Below, in pieces: positions 9,207 through 18,517 of a stretch of DNA of 64,000 nucleotides. Every line of letters begins with the position of its first letter. The stretch's first letter is position 1. Source of the DNA: Gardnerella vaginalis (GTDB lineage Bacteria > Actinomycetota > Actinomycetes > Actinomycetales > Bifidobacteriaceae); assembly GCF_040427915.1 (NCBI RefSeq), contig NZ_JBETXJ010000002.1:1550001-1614000 (forward strand). Direction: 5' to 3'. A model generated the notes under the pieces. That model was not told where the DNA came from, did no database searches, and was given only the letters and a program-made list of their open reading frames with translations. The position numbers were made by a program, and so were the translations under genes.

Positions 9207-10592
9207 ATGAGCCAGCAACGTCCAGAAGACGCTTCAGGGAATCAGAATAATCCTCCTAGTTTTGCACCATCTAATCGTAGAAAAAATAAAAATGGCTATT
9301 ATTTACACAATTCAAGCTCAAATAATGTAAATGCAATACCGAGTTTTCCTCCTAAACAGAATCATAAATTTAAAGAAGTAGAAAATCAAAACTCACGAAT
9401 CAACCAAAAAGCACCATCTTTTGCACCAGCATCGCGCAAAAACGGTAACACAAGTCATCCAAAAATATCGAATACGACACCATCAATTAATGTGCAACCG
9501 ATTAGCACAGCATATTCAAATTCCGAATCGCATACGATTTCACCTGACTCTTATATAGGAACGTCTAATGAAATCTTTGAAAAACCAGACGATGTAGAAT
9601 CAATTGATAATTCTGCTAATAATCCTATAGGTTATAGGAAAAAACATCATTTCTTAAAATACTTAACTCTATTGTTAGTAACGCTCTTAATTATTGTAGG
9701 AGTGTGTGGAGCGTTATCTTGGAACTGGGTTGATTCACAAATAAAACGCGAACCATGGTTGACTAATACAGAAGACACTCAAGAAACAACATGGCTTATT
9801 CTAGGATCAGACCAGAGAGAAGGCGAAGAAGCTAAAGAGATAACAGGCTTTAGAACAGACACTATACTTGTACTAACAAAACCTGTAAGCGGACACAGCT
9901 CTTTAATATCAATTCCAAGAGATTCGCTTGTTTCAATAAATGGTCAGCAAATGAAAATAAACACTGTTGCACAAGATATTGGAAAACGAGCCTTAACAAA
10001 AACAGTCGAAAAAATAACTGGTCACAAAATAGACCATGTAGCAGAAATAAAATTTGAAGGACTTACAAAAGTTGTAAATTCTCTGGGCGGAATAGATTTA
10101 TGCTATAACCGTACTGTAAATGATGCATACAGTGGTCTTAATTGGACAGCTGGATGCCATAGTGTAGACGGAACAGTTGCGCTAGCTTTTTCCAGAATGA
10201 GATACGCGGATCCACAATCCGACTTTGGTAGAGCGGCAAGACAACGCATGGTGATAAGCGCAATAATGAAAAAAGCATTATCTAGCAGCACACTTACAAA
10301 TTTTGGAACTGTAAAAGGATTTGCAAAAGCATCTCTCGATTCAGCAATGTTAGACGAAAACACAAATCCTGGAACACTACTAAACATGGGGCTTGCGTTT
10401 AAAGAAGCTACAGGAAAAGACGGTGTAACGGGAACAGTTTATTGGACAAACCCTGATTATGAGGTTTACGGAGTCGGATCATCAGTATTGTTAGACGACG
10501 CCAAGAACATTGAATTATTCAACCAGTTATCTGCAGGAACACATGCTCCTGGAAGCGTAGGAACACTTGCAGAATTAATGAATCAACAATAA
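9207..10592 (+). CDS. LytR-CpsA-Psr (LCP) family protein, second copy
   Basis: A 461-residue LCP protein with a long, Asn/Ser/Pro-rich disordered cytoplasmic region (about 145 residues), one membrane helix near 149-171, and an LCP domain. The domain shows WLILGSDQREGE, FRTDTILVLTKP, LISIPRDSLVS, GGIDLCYNR and VALAFSRMRYADPQSDFGRAARQR, all LCP signatures including the conserved arginines. Predicted function is glycopolymer ligation to the wall, overlapping that of its neighbour; the two copies are clearly diverged. The start ATG follows an excellent AGGAGG at 9198-9203. Confidence 0.93.
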   Translation: MSQQRPEDASGNQNNPPSFAPSNRRKNKNGYYLHNSSSNNVNAIPSFPPKQNHKFKEVENQNSRINQKAPSFAPASRKNGNTSHPKISNTTPSINVQPISTAYSNSESHTISPDSYIGTSNEIFEKPDDVESIDNSANNPIGYRKKHHFLKYLTLLLVTLLIIVGVCGALSWNWVDSQIKREPWLTNTEDTQETTWLILGSDQREGEEAKEITGFRTDTILVLTKPVSGHSSLISIPRDSLVSINGQQMKINTVAQDIGKRALTKTVEKITGHKIDHVAEIKFEGLTKVVNSLGGIDLCYNRTVNDAYSGLNWTAGCHSVDGTVALAFSRMRYADPQSDFGRAARQRMVISAIMKKALSSSTLTNFGTVKGFAKASLDSAMLDENTNPGTLLNMGLAFKEATGKDGVTGTVYWTNPDYEVYGVGSSVLLDDAKNIELFNQLSAGTHAPGSVGTLAELMNQQ

Positions 10593-10599
10593 TACGAAT

Positions 10600-10644
10600 A
10601 CGATTAACACGATTAACACAATTAACACAATTAACACAATTAAC
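10600..10644. repeat. 9-bp tandem repeat, five copies
   Basis: Five back-to-back copies of a nonamer, two reading ACGATTAAC and three ACAATTAAC, with a decayed partial unit before them. They begin 8 bases after the second LCP stop codon and end about 70 bases before the FtsK-like gene. Slippage could change the copy number. Confidence 0.9.
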
Positions 10645-10715
10645 ACAAAAAGTTTTATCGTATTTAAACCTTTAACCACACTGCTGTATTTTCCTTGCAC
10701 AAACTGTAAAAACTC

Positions 10716-12617
10716 ATGCATGATTGCGCTATGGAATATAAGGAATGTAAAAACTACAGAAACTATGAAAACAACGCGATCTGTAATAAAAACGCATCCT
10801 CAAAATCAATGTTTTGGATGCAGATTATCGCTAATATTGTGCCGATTTTTGCCAATACTGCTCTAGCAATAATGGCGTGCTTGCAAAAAAGTTGGATGAT
10901 GTTAGCTATGGTCATCCCAAGCATAATGATGTATATTGCTTGCTTAATACCACAAATTATTCAATACAATGTGAATAAGAAAAGTGATAACAAAAACGAA
11001 AATAATATTAAAAAACATGTTGAAACACAATTTTCTAAAAGGATAAGTCGCCAGCATGTTCAAGGTGTTCCAAATACGCTTGTTCCAATAAATTTAGAAG
11101 CAATACTTATAAATAATGCGAATCAAATAAGCAGCATAAGTAATTCTAAAAATATAGTAAATCACGCTACTCCTCCATGGAAAAATGTTGTTTACTCTTG
11201 GCTAAAATCTTCCAACGAGTCAAATAAAAAACTCGTAGCACCAATCGGTATAAGCGAAAATGGATACTTTTGTTTAGACCTTATTAGAAACGGACCACAC
11301 GCTCTTGTAGCAGGTACAACAGGCTCAGGAAAATCTGTGTTACTAACATCATGGTGTTTGGCTTTAGCATTCAACTACTCCCCCAAATCTTTGCAATTTG
11401 TTTTTATGGATTTTAAGGGTGGAGCCACATTTGACGCTCTTTCCACACTCCCACACAGCATTGGGAATGTAGGAGATTTAAACCTTCAACATGCAGTAAG
11501 AGCACTTCGAGGATTAGAAAAAGAATTAGATAGAAGAGAAAGATTAGTAGCATGCCAAGGATGCCATGATATTAATCAAGTAAAACCATACCAGCCTTCA
11601 CTGGCTATTGTTATAGACGAATTTCACGCATTAAAAAATCAATTGCCAGACTACATGAATCGTCTTATACGAATAGCATCAGTTGGAAGATCCTTAGGAA
11701 TGCACCTTATAGCATGTACACAGAATCCAATGGCACAAGTAAATGCAGATATGAAAGCAAATATGTCTATAAACATATGTTTAAGAGTTAGAGATGCAAT
11801 GCAATCTCATGAATTATTGGGATCATCTTGTGCAGCAAGCATAAATCCAAACAATCCTGGAGCAGCATATTGCAACACTGGAGATGGAATAATAGCATTA
11901 CAATGCTCACAAAGCAGAAACAAAGATTCTCTTATACAAGCAATAAAATTAGCTGGAAAATTCTACTACTATAATCAGCCTAAACAACTATTCAGTGCCC
12001 CACTACCAAGATATTTAGGTTATTCAACAATCAAAAATTATTGCAATAATACTTTTTGCAACGATAAATATTCTAGGTCTAATTCTGACTCTAGCTCTGA
12101 CTCTAACTCTGACTCTAGTAAAGAAGATGGATTGTTAATAGGCTTAAAAGACGATGGCATTAATTTAAGCGAAGCAATTCTACCTATAAATCTGGGGAAT
12201 ATCGCAATTATTGGAGGAAATAAGAGAGGAAAAACTAATCTTATAAACGTAATTTCTAAAGCTATAAAATCAAGAAACACATACAACGATTCGCAAAATA
12301 TTTATATTTTAGACAATGCAGACTCACTGCTAGAACCTTTTAGTAGCGACACAAGGTCTCAAGAATTTCAAAGCAAACTAGTCAATCCAAAAATAACTGT
12401 AATTTTCTGCGCACAAAATGCAAGGCATATTCGTATACCAGAACAAGCGCCAGTAAGAATAATATTCCCAACAGGAGATGCTGGAGCGGATACAATGCTT
12501 GGAATACCATCAGACTTGCTAAAAACTCTTAATGTAGATGATTATCAAACTCCAGGAAGATGTGTAATGGTAATTCCTGGAAGTGCTAATCTATTGCAGA
12601 TTTTAAGTTTTACATAA
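10716..12617 (+). CDS. FtsK/SpoIIIE-domain ATPase, EssC/EccC-like
   Basis: A 633-residue membrane ATPase. Two hydrophobic segments lie near residues 34-55 and 60-84. A complete FtsK/SpoIIIE motor follows with Walker A AGTTGSGKSVLL (about 199-210), FMDFKGG, and Walker B LAIVIDEFHAL near 296-306. A second, degenerate nucleotide-binding domain begins at IIGGNKRGKTNLI, where the Walker A glycine pattern is altered, and ends the protein. This tandem resembles the motor of type VII secretion ATPases (EssC/EccC) more than FtsK, since no gamma DNA-reading domain is present. A Ser-Asp repeat linker (residues about 455-470) separates the two domains. No WXG100 or other secretion genes lie nearby, so the substrate is unknown. 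Confidence 0.8.
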   Translation: MHDCAMEYKECKNYRNYENNAICNKNASSKSMFWMQIIANIVPIFANTALAIMACLQKSWMMLAMVIPSIMMYIACLIPQIIQYNVNKKSDNKNENNIKKHVETQFSKRISRQHVQGVPNTLVPINLEAILINNANQISSISNSKNIVNHATPPWKNVVYSWLKSSNESNKKLVAPIGISENGYFCLDLIRNGPHALVAGTTGSGKSVLLTSWCLALAFNYSPKSLQFVFMDFKGGATFDALSTLPHSIGNVGDLNLQHAVRALRGLEKELDRRERLVACQGCHDINQVKPYQPSLAIVIDEFHALKNQLPDYMNRLIRIASVGRSLGMHLIACTQNPMAQVNADMKANMSINICLRVRDAMQSHELLGSSCAASINPNNPGAAYCNTGDGIIALQCSQSRNKDSLIQAIKLAGKFYYYNQPKQLFSAPLPRYLGYSTIKNYCNNTFCNDKYSRSNSDSSSDSNSDSSKEDGLLIGLKDDGINLSEAILPINLGNIAIIGGNKRGKTNLINVISKAIKSRNTYNDSQNIYILDNADSLLEPFSSDTRSQEFQSKLVNPKITVIFCAQNARHIRIPEQAPVRIIFPTGDAGADTMLGIPSDLLKTLNVDDYQTPGRCVMVIPGSANLLQILSFT

Positions 12618-12798
12618 AGTTTTACATAAAAAAGATATTTTAAATTATTCAAAAAATTAAAAAAATAAAAAATTCTTAAAAAAGTCTTGAAAAAAAGTTA
12701 TATTCATGGTTTCCTTGAGTGCGGATAGTTTTTAAAAACAAAGTTTAATAATAGTTTTAACCAGCGTAAGCTACGTTTTTTAAAGGGGATATTTATTT

Positions 12799-13071
12799 AT
12801 GAGCAGCGCATTTGATTGGCGTTCAAAAGCAGCATGCAGAGACAAAGATCCTGAACTTTTCTTCCCAGTGGGAAGCAACAGTGCATCTAATCAGCAGGTT
12901 GAGGAAGCCAAAGCAGTGTGCAGAACTTGTAACGTTGCAGACAATTGCTTAAGATGCGCGCTCGAAACAAGCCAAGATTACGGCGTATGGGGTGGTCTTA
13001 GTGAAGATGAACGACGTTCACTAAAACGCAGAGCTATACGTGCAAGAAGAAACCAAAACGCAGAACTGTAA
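12799..13071 (+). CDS. whiB1: WhiB1-type iron-sulfur transcription factor
   Basis: A 90-residue Wbl protein. Four cluster-binding cysteines are at 13, 41, 44 and 50 (C-x27-C-x2-C-x5-C), an additional Cys sits at 53, the GVWGG turn at 62-66, and a basic DNA-binding tail KRRAIRARR follows. The DPELFFPVG and GLSEDERRSLKRR segments match WhiB1 more closely than WhiB2. WhiB1 carries a nitric-oxide-sensitive 4Fe-4S cluster and binds the primary sigma factor in actinobacteria. The facing PdtaS-like kinase gene repeats the whiB1-pdtaS pairing known from Mycobacterium (Rv3219-Rv3220c). The ribosome binding site is AAAGGGGAT. The 180 bases upstream are A/T-rich with no clear promoter seen. Confidence 0.92.
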   Translation: MSSAFDWRSKAACRDKDPELFFPVGSNSASNQQVEEAKAVCRTCNVADNCLRCALETSQDYGVWGGLSEDERRSLKRRAIRARRNQNAEL

Positions 13072-13078
13072 GCTACAT

Positions 13079-14563
13079 CTACTCCACTCCTGGAACTCTT
13101 AGCTTAATGTCGAGAAGAACACGAGTTCCGCCTTCTCTACGTTGCTCCCATTTAACTGTTCCGCCAAAGTCGTTAGTAACAAAAGTATTGATTAGCTGAG
13201 TGCCTAACCCAGATCCAGAAGACTTAGCCATACCGTGCAAAGACTCACTTTCAATACCCTCTCCATCATCTTCGACGACGATACTCAGATTATCCCCACC
13301 TCTACCAACAGAAATCTTAATATGTCCTTCACTAACTCCTTCAAAACCATGCTCTACTGCATTAGTGACAAGTTCTGTTAAAACAAGAGAAAGAGGAGTT
13401 GCATCTTGTGCCGCCAACATGCCAAACTTGCCACAAAAATCTATCGTAATATTCTGATTTTGCGAAGCAAGCTCGATAGACATTTTAAGCAAACTAGAAA
13501 TAACCTTATCAAAATCAACAACCTCATCAGCTGTTTGACTTAAACCTTCGTGAACAAGAGCAATCGTCTGAACGCGTCTTTGTGCTTCTTCTAATTCTTT
13601 ACGCACTTCTGCAGACTTAGTTTTTCTAGCTTGAAGACGAAGCAAAGCAGAAACAGCTTGAAGATTATTCTTAACACGATGGTGAATTTCAGAAATAGTA
13701 GCATTCTTAGTTTGAAGCTCTTTTTCCCTACGAAGAACCTCTGTAACATCACGACAAAGAACAACTGCGCCTGTTCGATCATTTGGACCATACAATGGAA
13801 GCGAGCGCATAGAGACAACAGAATTATTGACTTCTAGTTCGCAATCAACATCCGCTTTACCACTTAATACAAGAGGCAAACTTTCAGGAACAACATCGTT
13901 TGTGTGCAATAATCTTGCTCCAAACTCGCATAGAAACTCTCCTTGCATAGTGTCTAATCCGCCTAATCTACGGAAACAGCTAATTGCGTTAGGAGAAGCA
14001 TAGCGCACAATTCCGCTTTCTTCCAAAACAATAAAGCCATCTGCAACTCGAGCATTATGACGCTGATTGAGCATTGAGTCATGGTACGGGAATTGTTCAC
14101 GAGGAATCATATCGAACAAGGTTTTGCCAGCATTAATGCTTTCGGTCTCATACCTACCGTTTGATTCTCTTGTAGCAAGATTTGTTTCTCGAAGAACAAG
14201 ACCTAGCGTCTTGCCATTGTGACGCACTGGGGCGTAAACATTACAAACTGTTGCCCTTCCAACAGTTCTTAATACAGAAGAGTGGAAACTTGTTTCCTTA
14301 CTCATTGCTGCACTTAGTTCTTGATGCATTGATTCATCTAGCTTTACGCCCAACAAATCTTCAGTTCGAAGTGTAATTGCTGTAGACGGACGACATTGTT
14401 CTGCCACAACGTAATCACCATTGCCGTTTTGAATAATCAAAAGCAAGTCTGCAAAACTTAAGTCTGCTATTACCTGCCAGTCTGCTACAAGGTGATGCAG
14501 CCATTCGCGATCAGACTCATCAAAATCTGGACGCGTTGCAAGAATATGAGAAAAATCAGCCAT
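13079..14563 (-). CDS. pdtaS: PdtaS-like sensor histidine kinase
   Basis: About 494 residues: an N-terminal GAF-like region (about 1-150), a PAS domain (about 175-285, VLEESGIVRYASPNAISCF), then the HisKA_2 dimerisation helix EIHHRVKNNLQAVSALLRLQ near residue 293, and a HATPase_c domain with LTELVTNAVEHGFEG (N box), VEDDGEGI (G1) and GSGLGTQL (G2). No membrane helix is visible, as expected for the cytosolic PdtaS kinase, which signals to an ANTAR RNA-binding regulator, PdtaR, that is not in the window. It converges on whiB1 with only 7 bases between stops. The ATG at 14563 is preferred; a GTG at 14569 is in frame. Confidence 0.88.
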   Translation of the reverse strand: MADFSHILATRPDFDESDREWLHHLVADWQVIADLSFADLLLIIQNGNGDYVVAEQCRPSTAITLRTEDLLGVKLDESMHQELSAAMSKETSFHSSVLRTVGRATVCNVYAPVRHNGKTLGLVLRETNLATRESNGRYETESINAGKTLFDMIPREQFPYHDSMLNQRHNARVADGFIVLEESGIVRYASPNAISCFRRLGGLDTMQGEFLCEFGARLLHTNDVVPESLPLVLSGKADVDCELEVNNSVVSMRSLPLYGPNDRTGAVVLCRDVTEVLRREKELQTKNATISEIHHRVKNNLQAVSALLRLQARKTKSAEVRKELEEAQRRVQTIALVHEGLSQTADEVVDFDKVISSLLKMSIELASQNQNITIDFCGKFGMLAAQDATPLSLVLTELVTNAVEHGFEGVSEGHIKISVGRGGDNLSIVVEDDGEGIESESLHGMAKSSGSGLGTQLINTFVTNDFGGTVKWEQRREGGTRVLLDIKLRVPGVE

Positions 14564-14583
14564 AACCACAATAATATAGCCAC

Positions 14584-14817
14584 ATGGATAAATCTAAAAC
14601 TACGGAGGATTTGCTCCTACCAATTACGTGGCAACGAAAAGAGCCGTCTTGCCATGAGCTAAATGATTATTCTGGGCAATTCAAATTGCGTCTTCCTAAA
14701 GAATTACACAGACAATTGTCTGAGCAATCTCAAGCCGAAGGCATAAGCATGAACCAGTATTGCGTGTATCTTCTTTCGCAAAATAACGCTATTGAGCGCG
14801 TGCTTGAGCGAGCATAG
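14584..14817 (+). CDS. HicB-like ribbon-helix-helix protein
   Basis: A 77-residue protein whose C-terminal half, GQFKLRLPKELHRQLSEQSQ followed by AEGISMNQYCVYLLSQ, is the ribbon-helix-helix fold found at the end of HicB antitoxins and Arc-type repressors. No HicA toxin gene is adjacent, and the N-terminal HicB domain is missing, so it is probably a stand-alone DNA-binding regulator. It is divergent from the PdtaS-like gene with only 20 bases between start codons, so a shared compact promoter is likely. Confidence 0.7.
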   Translation: MDKSKTTEDLLLPITWQRKEPSCHELNDYSGQFKLRLPKELHRQLSEQSQAEGISMNQYCVYLLSQNNAIERVLERA

Positions 14818-14840
14818 AAAATAAATACTTATACTATTTA

Positions 14841-15446
14841 TTAGCAATTCCTCGCAATTACTTGCAACGCAATTTCAATACCTCGAAGCATATCAGCTAA
14901 ACTCATAGAACTCGTACTCGGCTTATTGAGAATCTGCTCAGGCAAATACGGAACGTGAATAAAACCGCTCTTAATCGGCAATTTCCTAGTCTGGCAATAA
15001 TGACAAACACTGTAAAGCACGTCATTACACACGTATGCGCCCGCAGAAAAAGACACAGACGCCGGCAATTTTGCTTTATTTAAAGCGTCAACTATGTTTA
15101 CAACTGGCAAAGTCGCTTTATAAGCCACATCACCATCTTGCACAACAGGCTCATACCAAGGCTTATATCCACTATTATCCGGTATGCGCGCAGCTCTACA
15201 GTTAATACCAACATACTCGACGTTAAAACAAGCAGAACCGCCAAATTGCCCTAACGAAAGCACAGCATTAGGATGAACTTCCTCTATTTTCTCAATAACT
15301 TTTTGCGCACCCTTGTTAAATTCCGTAGGAATCTGCAAACGAACAAGTTCCACACCCTCAGGCGCATGCACTGATTGCGCAATCTCCCACGACGGATTTA
15401 TAGACTCATTATCAAACGGCGTAAAACCAGTAATCAAAATACGCAT
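14841..15446 (-). CDS. pcp: Pyroglutamyl-peptidase I
   Basis: A 201-residue cysteine peptidase of family C15 that removes N-terminal pyroglutamate from peptides in the cytosol. The catalytic triad is visible: Glu77 in FNVEYVGIN, Cys140 in SAGAYVCNDVLY and His164 in GFIHVPYLP. The N-terminal ILITGFTPFDNESINPSWE is the family signature and the length is normal (200-220). The ribosome binding site GAGGGGG precedes the ATG at 15446. A 10-bp repeat with TTGATAA units lies just upstream and may form part of its promoter. Confidence 0.94.
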   Translation of the reverse strand: MRILITGFTPFDNESINPSWEIAQSVHAPEGVELVRLQIPTEFNKGAQKVIEKIEEVHPNAVLSLGQFGGSACFNVEYVGINCRAARIPDNSGYKPWYEPVVQDGDVAYKATLPVVNIVDALNKAKLPASVSFSAGAYVCNDVLYSVCHYCQTRKLPIKSGFIHVPYLPEQILNKPSTSSMSLADMLRGIEIALQVIARNC

Positions 15447-15472
15447 TAAAATACCCCCTCATACAACTCTCA

Positions 15473-15512
15473 CTTATCAAACTTTATCAAAGTTTATCAA
15501 AATTTATCAAAA
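15473..15512 (-). repeat. 10-bp tandem repeat upstream of pcp
   Basis: Four copies of a decamer with the core TTTATCAAA, reading TTTGATAAA on the coding strand of pcp. They start 27 bases upstream of its ATG. Each unit contains a -35-like TTGATA and the period is close to one helical turn. The rest of the 15447-15772 gap shows no gene or other structure I can support. Confidence 0.8.
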
Positions 15513-15772
15513 GACATTGCGAAAACTATATATACACGAATGCACTTATATAAAACACTTACGATTCTATTACATACTTCACGTTCATAGAAAAGATTAA
15601 ATGGTAATTACAACTTATACAATAATCAGAAACAACACACCTAGAATCAAAATTAGCAAGACTCGTATCAATGTAATAAGATTTAGTACCAGCGTGTAAC
15701 TAACGAACAATGTGGTTAACAGCACGCATATGAAAATTAAACAATAATATCAACGACGAAAAGAGATTACCA

Positions 15773-17113
15773 ATGACCAAGATTATTCAGATTGGCGCAA
15801 ATCATGCTGGCACTGCCTGCGCTAACACCATTTTGAGCTACCCAGGAAACGATCTTACAATTTACGATCAGAATAGCAATATTTCCTTCCTTGGCTGCGG
15901 TATGGCTTTGTGGATTGGCAAGCAGATTCAAAGCAGCGATGGGCTGTTTTACCAAAAGCCAGAAGATTTCGTTAAAAAAGGCGCTAAGGTAAATCTCGAA
16001 AGCAGAGTTCTAGACATTGATTACGCAAAGAAAGAAGTAACAGTCGAACTTAAAGACGGCACTGTTATTCACGATTCTTACGACAAGCTTGTTCTCGCCA
16101 CTGGTAGCCTTCCAAACAAGCCACGCATTAAAGGCATTGACTTGGAAAACGTGCAAATGGTAAAGCTTTTCCAGAATGCTCAAACTGTTATTGCAAAGCT
16201 TCAAGAGCGCGATTTCCATAATGTTGTGGTTCTTGGCGGCGGCTACATTGGCGTTGAACTTGCGGAAGCTTTTAAGCGTTTGAACAAGAACGTAACTCTT
16301 ATTGACATGGAAGACCATATTCTTAACGGCTACTTTGACCCAGAGTTTTCCGATAATTTGAAGAAAATTATGGAAGATAAGGGCATTAAGTTTGAGCTTG
16401 GTCAAACTGTTGAAGAGATTGTTGGAGACACTGAAGTCAAGGCCGTTAAAACCAGTAAAGGCACTTACGACGCTGATATGGTGATTTGCGCTATTGGATT
16501 CCACCCAAATATTGCTCTTGGAAAAGATCATTTGAAGCAATACGAAAATGGAGCTTTCCTAGTTGACAAGAAGCAGCAGACTTCCAACCCAGATGTGTAC
16601 GCTATCGGCGACTGCGCTACAATCTACGACAACGCTCGAGACCGCGTAAACTATATTGCACTCGCCACTAATGCCGTTCGCAGCGGCTTGATTGCAGGTC
16701 ACAACGTTTGTGGCACTCCTGTAGAAACTGAGGGCGTGCAAGGTTCTAGCGCAATGATGATTTACGATTACAAGCTTGTTTGCACTGGTTTGAGCTTGAC
16801 TGCTGCTCAAAAAGAGGGCATGGATGTTGATTACGTTGATTTTGAGGATACTCAAAAGCCTGCATTCATGGAAGTTGAGAATCCAAAGGTGAAGATTCGC
16901 ATTGTTTACAAGAAAGACACTAAGGTGATTGTTGGATGCCAGTTGGCTTCTAACTACGATATGTCTGCAGCAATTCACCTGTTCTCTCTCGCTATTCAAA
17001 AGAAGGTCACGATTAAGGAGCTTGCTTTGTGTGATATCTTCTTTATGCCTCACTTCAACCAGCCATACAATTACATCACTATGGCAGCTTACACGGCTTT
17101 GTTGAAGGGCTGA
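15773..17113 (+). CDS. nox: NADH oxidase, flavin-dependent
   Basis: A 446-residue FAD enzyme of the NADH oxidase/CoA-disulfide reductase family. The N-terminal segment IQIGANHAGTACANTIL binds FAD; the redox-active Cys42 lies in SFLGCGMALW, as in water-forming lactic acid bacterial Nox; VVVLGGGYIGVELAEAF (about 150-166) is the NADH-binding motif; and NPDVYAIGDCATI is the second FAD motif. It would regenerate NAD+ by reducing oxygen, useful for a fermenting organism tolerating microaerobic conditions. Codon choice is more G/C-ending than in neighbouring genes, which suggests high expression. It is followed by a strong terminator. Confidence 0.93.
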   Translation: MTKIIQIGANHAGTACANTILSYPGNDLTIYDQNSNISFLGCGMALWIGKQIQSSDGLFYQKPEDFVKKGAKVNLESRVLDIDYAKKEVTVELKDGTVIHDSYDKLVLATGSLPNKPRIKGIDLENVQMVKLFQNAQTVIAKLQERDFHNVVVLGGGYIGVELAEAFKRLNKNVTLIDMEDHILNGYFDPEFSDNLKKIMEDKGIKFELGQTVEEIVGDTEVKAVKTSKGTYDADMVICAIGFHPNIALGKDHLKQYENGAFLVDKKQQTSNPDVYAIGDCATIYDNARDRVNYIALATNAVRSGLIAGHNVCGTPVETEGVQGSSAMMIYDYKLVCTGLSLTAAQKEGMDVDYVDFEDTQKPAFMEVENPKVKIRIVYKKDTKVIVGCQLASNYDMSAAIHLFSLAIQKKVTIKELALCDIFFMPHFNQPYNYITMAAYTALLKG

Positions 17114-17178
17114 TTAGACTTTTCTGATTAGCTTAGGCTGAATCACTTTTTACTAATTAGCTTAAATCGCGTTTATTA

Positions 17179-17222
17179 AACCAAGCAACCTGTTCTATAA
17201 TGGAGCAGTTGCTTGGTTTTTT
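17179..17222 (+). terminator. Rho-independent terminator of nox
   Basis: An 11-bp stem, AACCAAGCAAC pairing with GTTGCTTGGTT, with an 18-base loop, runs directly into a T tract. Confidence 0.9.
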
Positions 17223-17277
17223 AATCATCCGCGCACTATTGGCATAAGACATGCAGATTAACACAAAGGAGTCTAGG

Positions 17278-18411
17278 ATGAAACAGCTCTCTATTAAGCC
17301 AACTATTCATAAATTTGAAAATACGAGCGATTTTGCGCAAGAATTTAAGCTTGGCGAAGACGATTTGGTTATTACAAACAAGTACATTTGGGAACCTTAT
17401 TTTGGCAGCTTGAACCTTGATTGCAATGTGATTTTCCAAGAGAACTACGGCAAGGGCGAGCCAAGCGACGAAATGGTTGATGCGATTGTTCGCGATATTC
17501 ACACTACCCCAAAGCGCGTGATCGGCATTGGTGGCGGAACCGTTTTGGACATTTCCAAGGTTTGCGCTTTGAAGCAAACAAGCCCGCTCGAAGATTTGGT
17601 TGACGGCAAGATTCCTGTACAAAAAGGCGCGGATCTTATTCTTGTTCCAACTACTTGCGGAACTGGATCCGAAGTTACTAACGTCGCCGTGTTCTCGCTT
17701 ACAAAGCGCAACACTAAAAAGGGTTTGGCAAACGATGCTTGCTATTCTACAGACGCGGTTCTTATTCCAGAATTGTTAAAGAGCCTTCCAGATTACGTTT
17801 TTGCAACCAGCTCTATTGACGCTCTTACTCATTCGATTGAATCTGCACTTTCTCCTATTGCAACAGAGCTTACAAAAATGTTTAGCTACAAGGCTTGCGG
17901 ACTTATTTTGCAAAGTTATATGCGAGTTGTTAAAGAAGGCAGCAGCGCGAAAAGCAAAGTTGTAAGCGACTTGGTTTCTGCAAGTCTTTATGCTGGTATT
18001 GCTTTTGGTAATGCTGGCTGCGGTTGCGTGCACGCGATGGCTTATCCCCTTGGCGGCACTTTCCACGTAGCTCACGGCGAAACGAACGCCGCGCTTCTTA
18101 CAAGCGTTTTGCGATACTATGCTAAGCGCGACTGCGAAAACAACGATAGCGCAGAAAACACTGAGCTTTCTAAACTTTTTGACTTTATGGCAAATATTCT
18201 AGAATGCAATAAAGCAGATGTATTAGATAAGCTTGACGAAGTTCTTAACACGATTCTTCCTAAGCACAAGCTTCACGAGTATGGCATGACCGAAGACATG
18301 ATTCAAAGCTGGGCTTCAAGTGTTGTTAAAGAGCAGCAGCGACTTTTGAAGAACTCCTATATACATATGAGCGAAGATGCTATTGCCGAAGTCTACGCAT
18401 CTACTTTCTAA
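17278..18411 (+). CDS. Iron-containing alcohol dehydrogenase
   Basis: A 377-residue group III dehydrogenase. GIGGGTVLDISK is the NAD-binding glycine motif; VPTTCGTGSEVT, IDALTHSIES and the HAMAYPLGGTFHVAHGETNA stretch carry metal-binding aspartate and histidines. The closest relatives by pattern are the 4-hydroxybutyrate dehydrogenase-like enzymes, but the exact substrate cannot be read from sequence. The ATG at 17278 follows a perfect AAAGGAG; an in-frame ATG at 17251 lies upstream of that site and is not used. Like nox it shows a highly expressed codon style, and both may balance redox in fermentation. Confidence 0.88.
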   Translation: MKQLSIKPTIHKFENTSDFAQEFKLGEDDLVITNKYIWEPYFGSLNLDCNVIFQENYGKGEPSDEMVDAIVRDIHTTPKRVIGIGGGTVLDISKVCALKQTSPLEDLVDGKIPVQKGADLILVPTTCGTGSEVTNVAVFSLTKRNTKKGLANDACYSTDAVLIPELLKSLPDYVFATSSIDALTHSIESALSPIATELTKMFSYKACGLILQSYMRVVKEGSSAKSKVVSDLVSASLYAGIAFGNAGCGCVHAMAYPLGGTFHVAHGETNAALLTSVLRYYAKRDCENNDSAENTELSKLFDFMANILECNKADVLDKLDEVLNTILPKHKLHEYGMTEDMIQSWASSVVKEQQRLLKNSYIHMSEDAIAEVYASTF

Positions 18412-18461
18412 AGTCAGATCTCACTAAAAAGTAAAATCTAACTAAAGATTTCACTAAAAAT

Positions 18462-18495
18462 AATCCCCGCAACTAACAAAAGCTGCGGGGATTTT
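18462..18495. terminator. Bidirectional terminator between convergent genes
   Basis: A 10-bp GC-rich stem, AATCCCCGCA pairing with TGCGGGGATT, with a 12-base loop, is flanked by T-rich ends on both strands, so it can serve both the alcohol dehydrogenase and the YhgE gene. Confidence 0.88.
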
Positions 18496-18517
18496 AATTA
18501 TCGCGACTATGTGAAAC

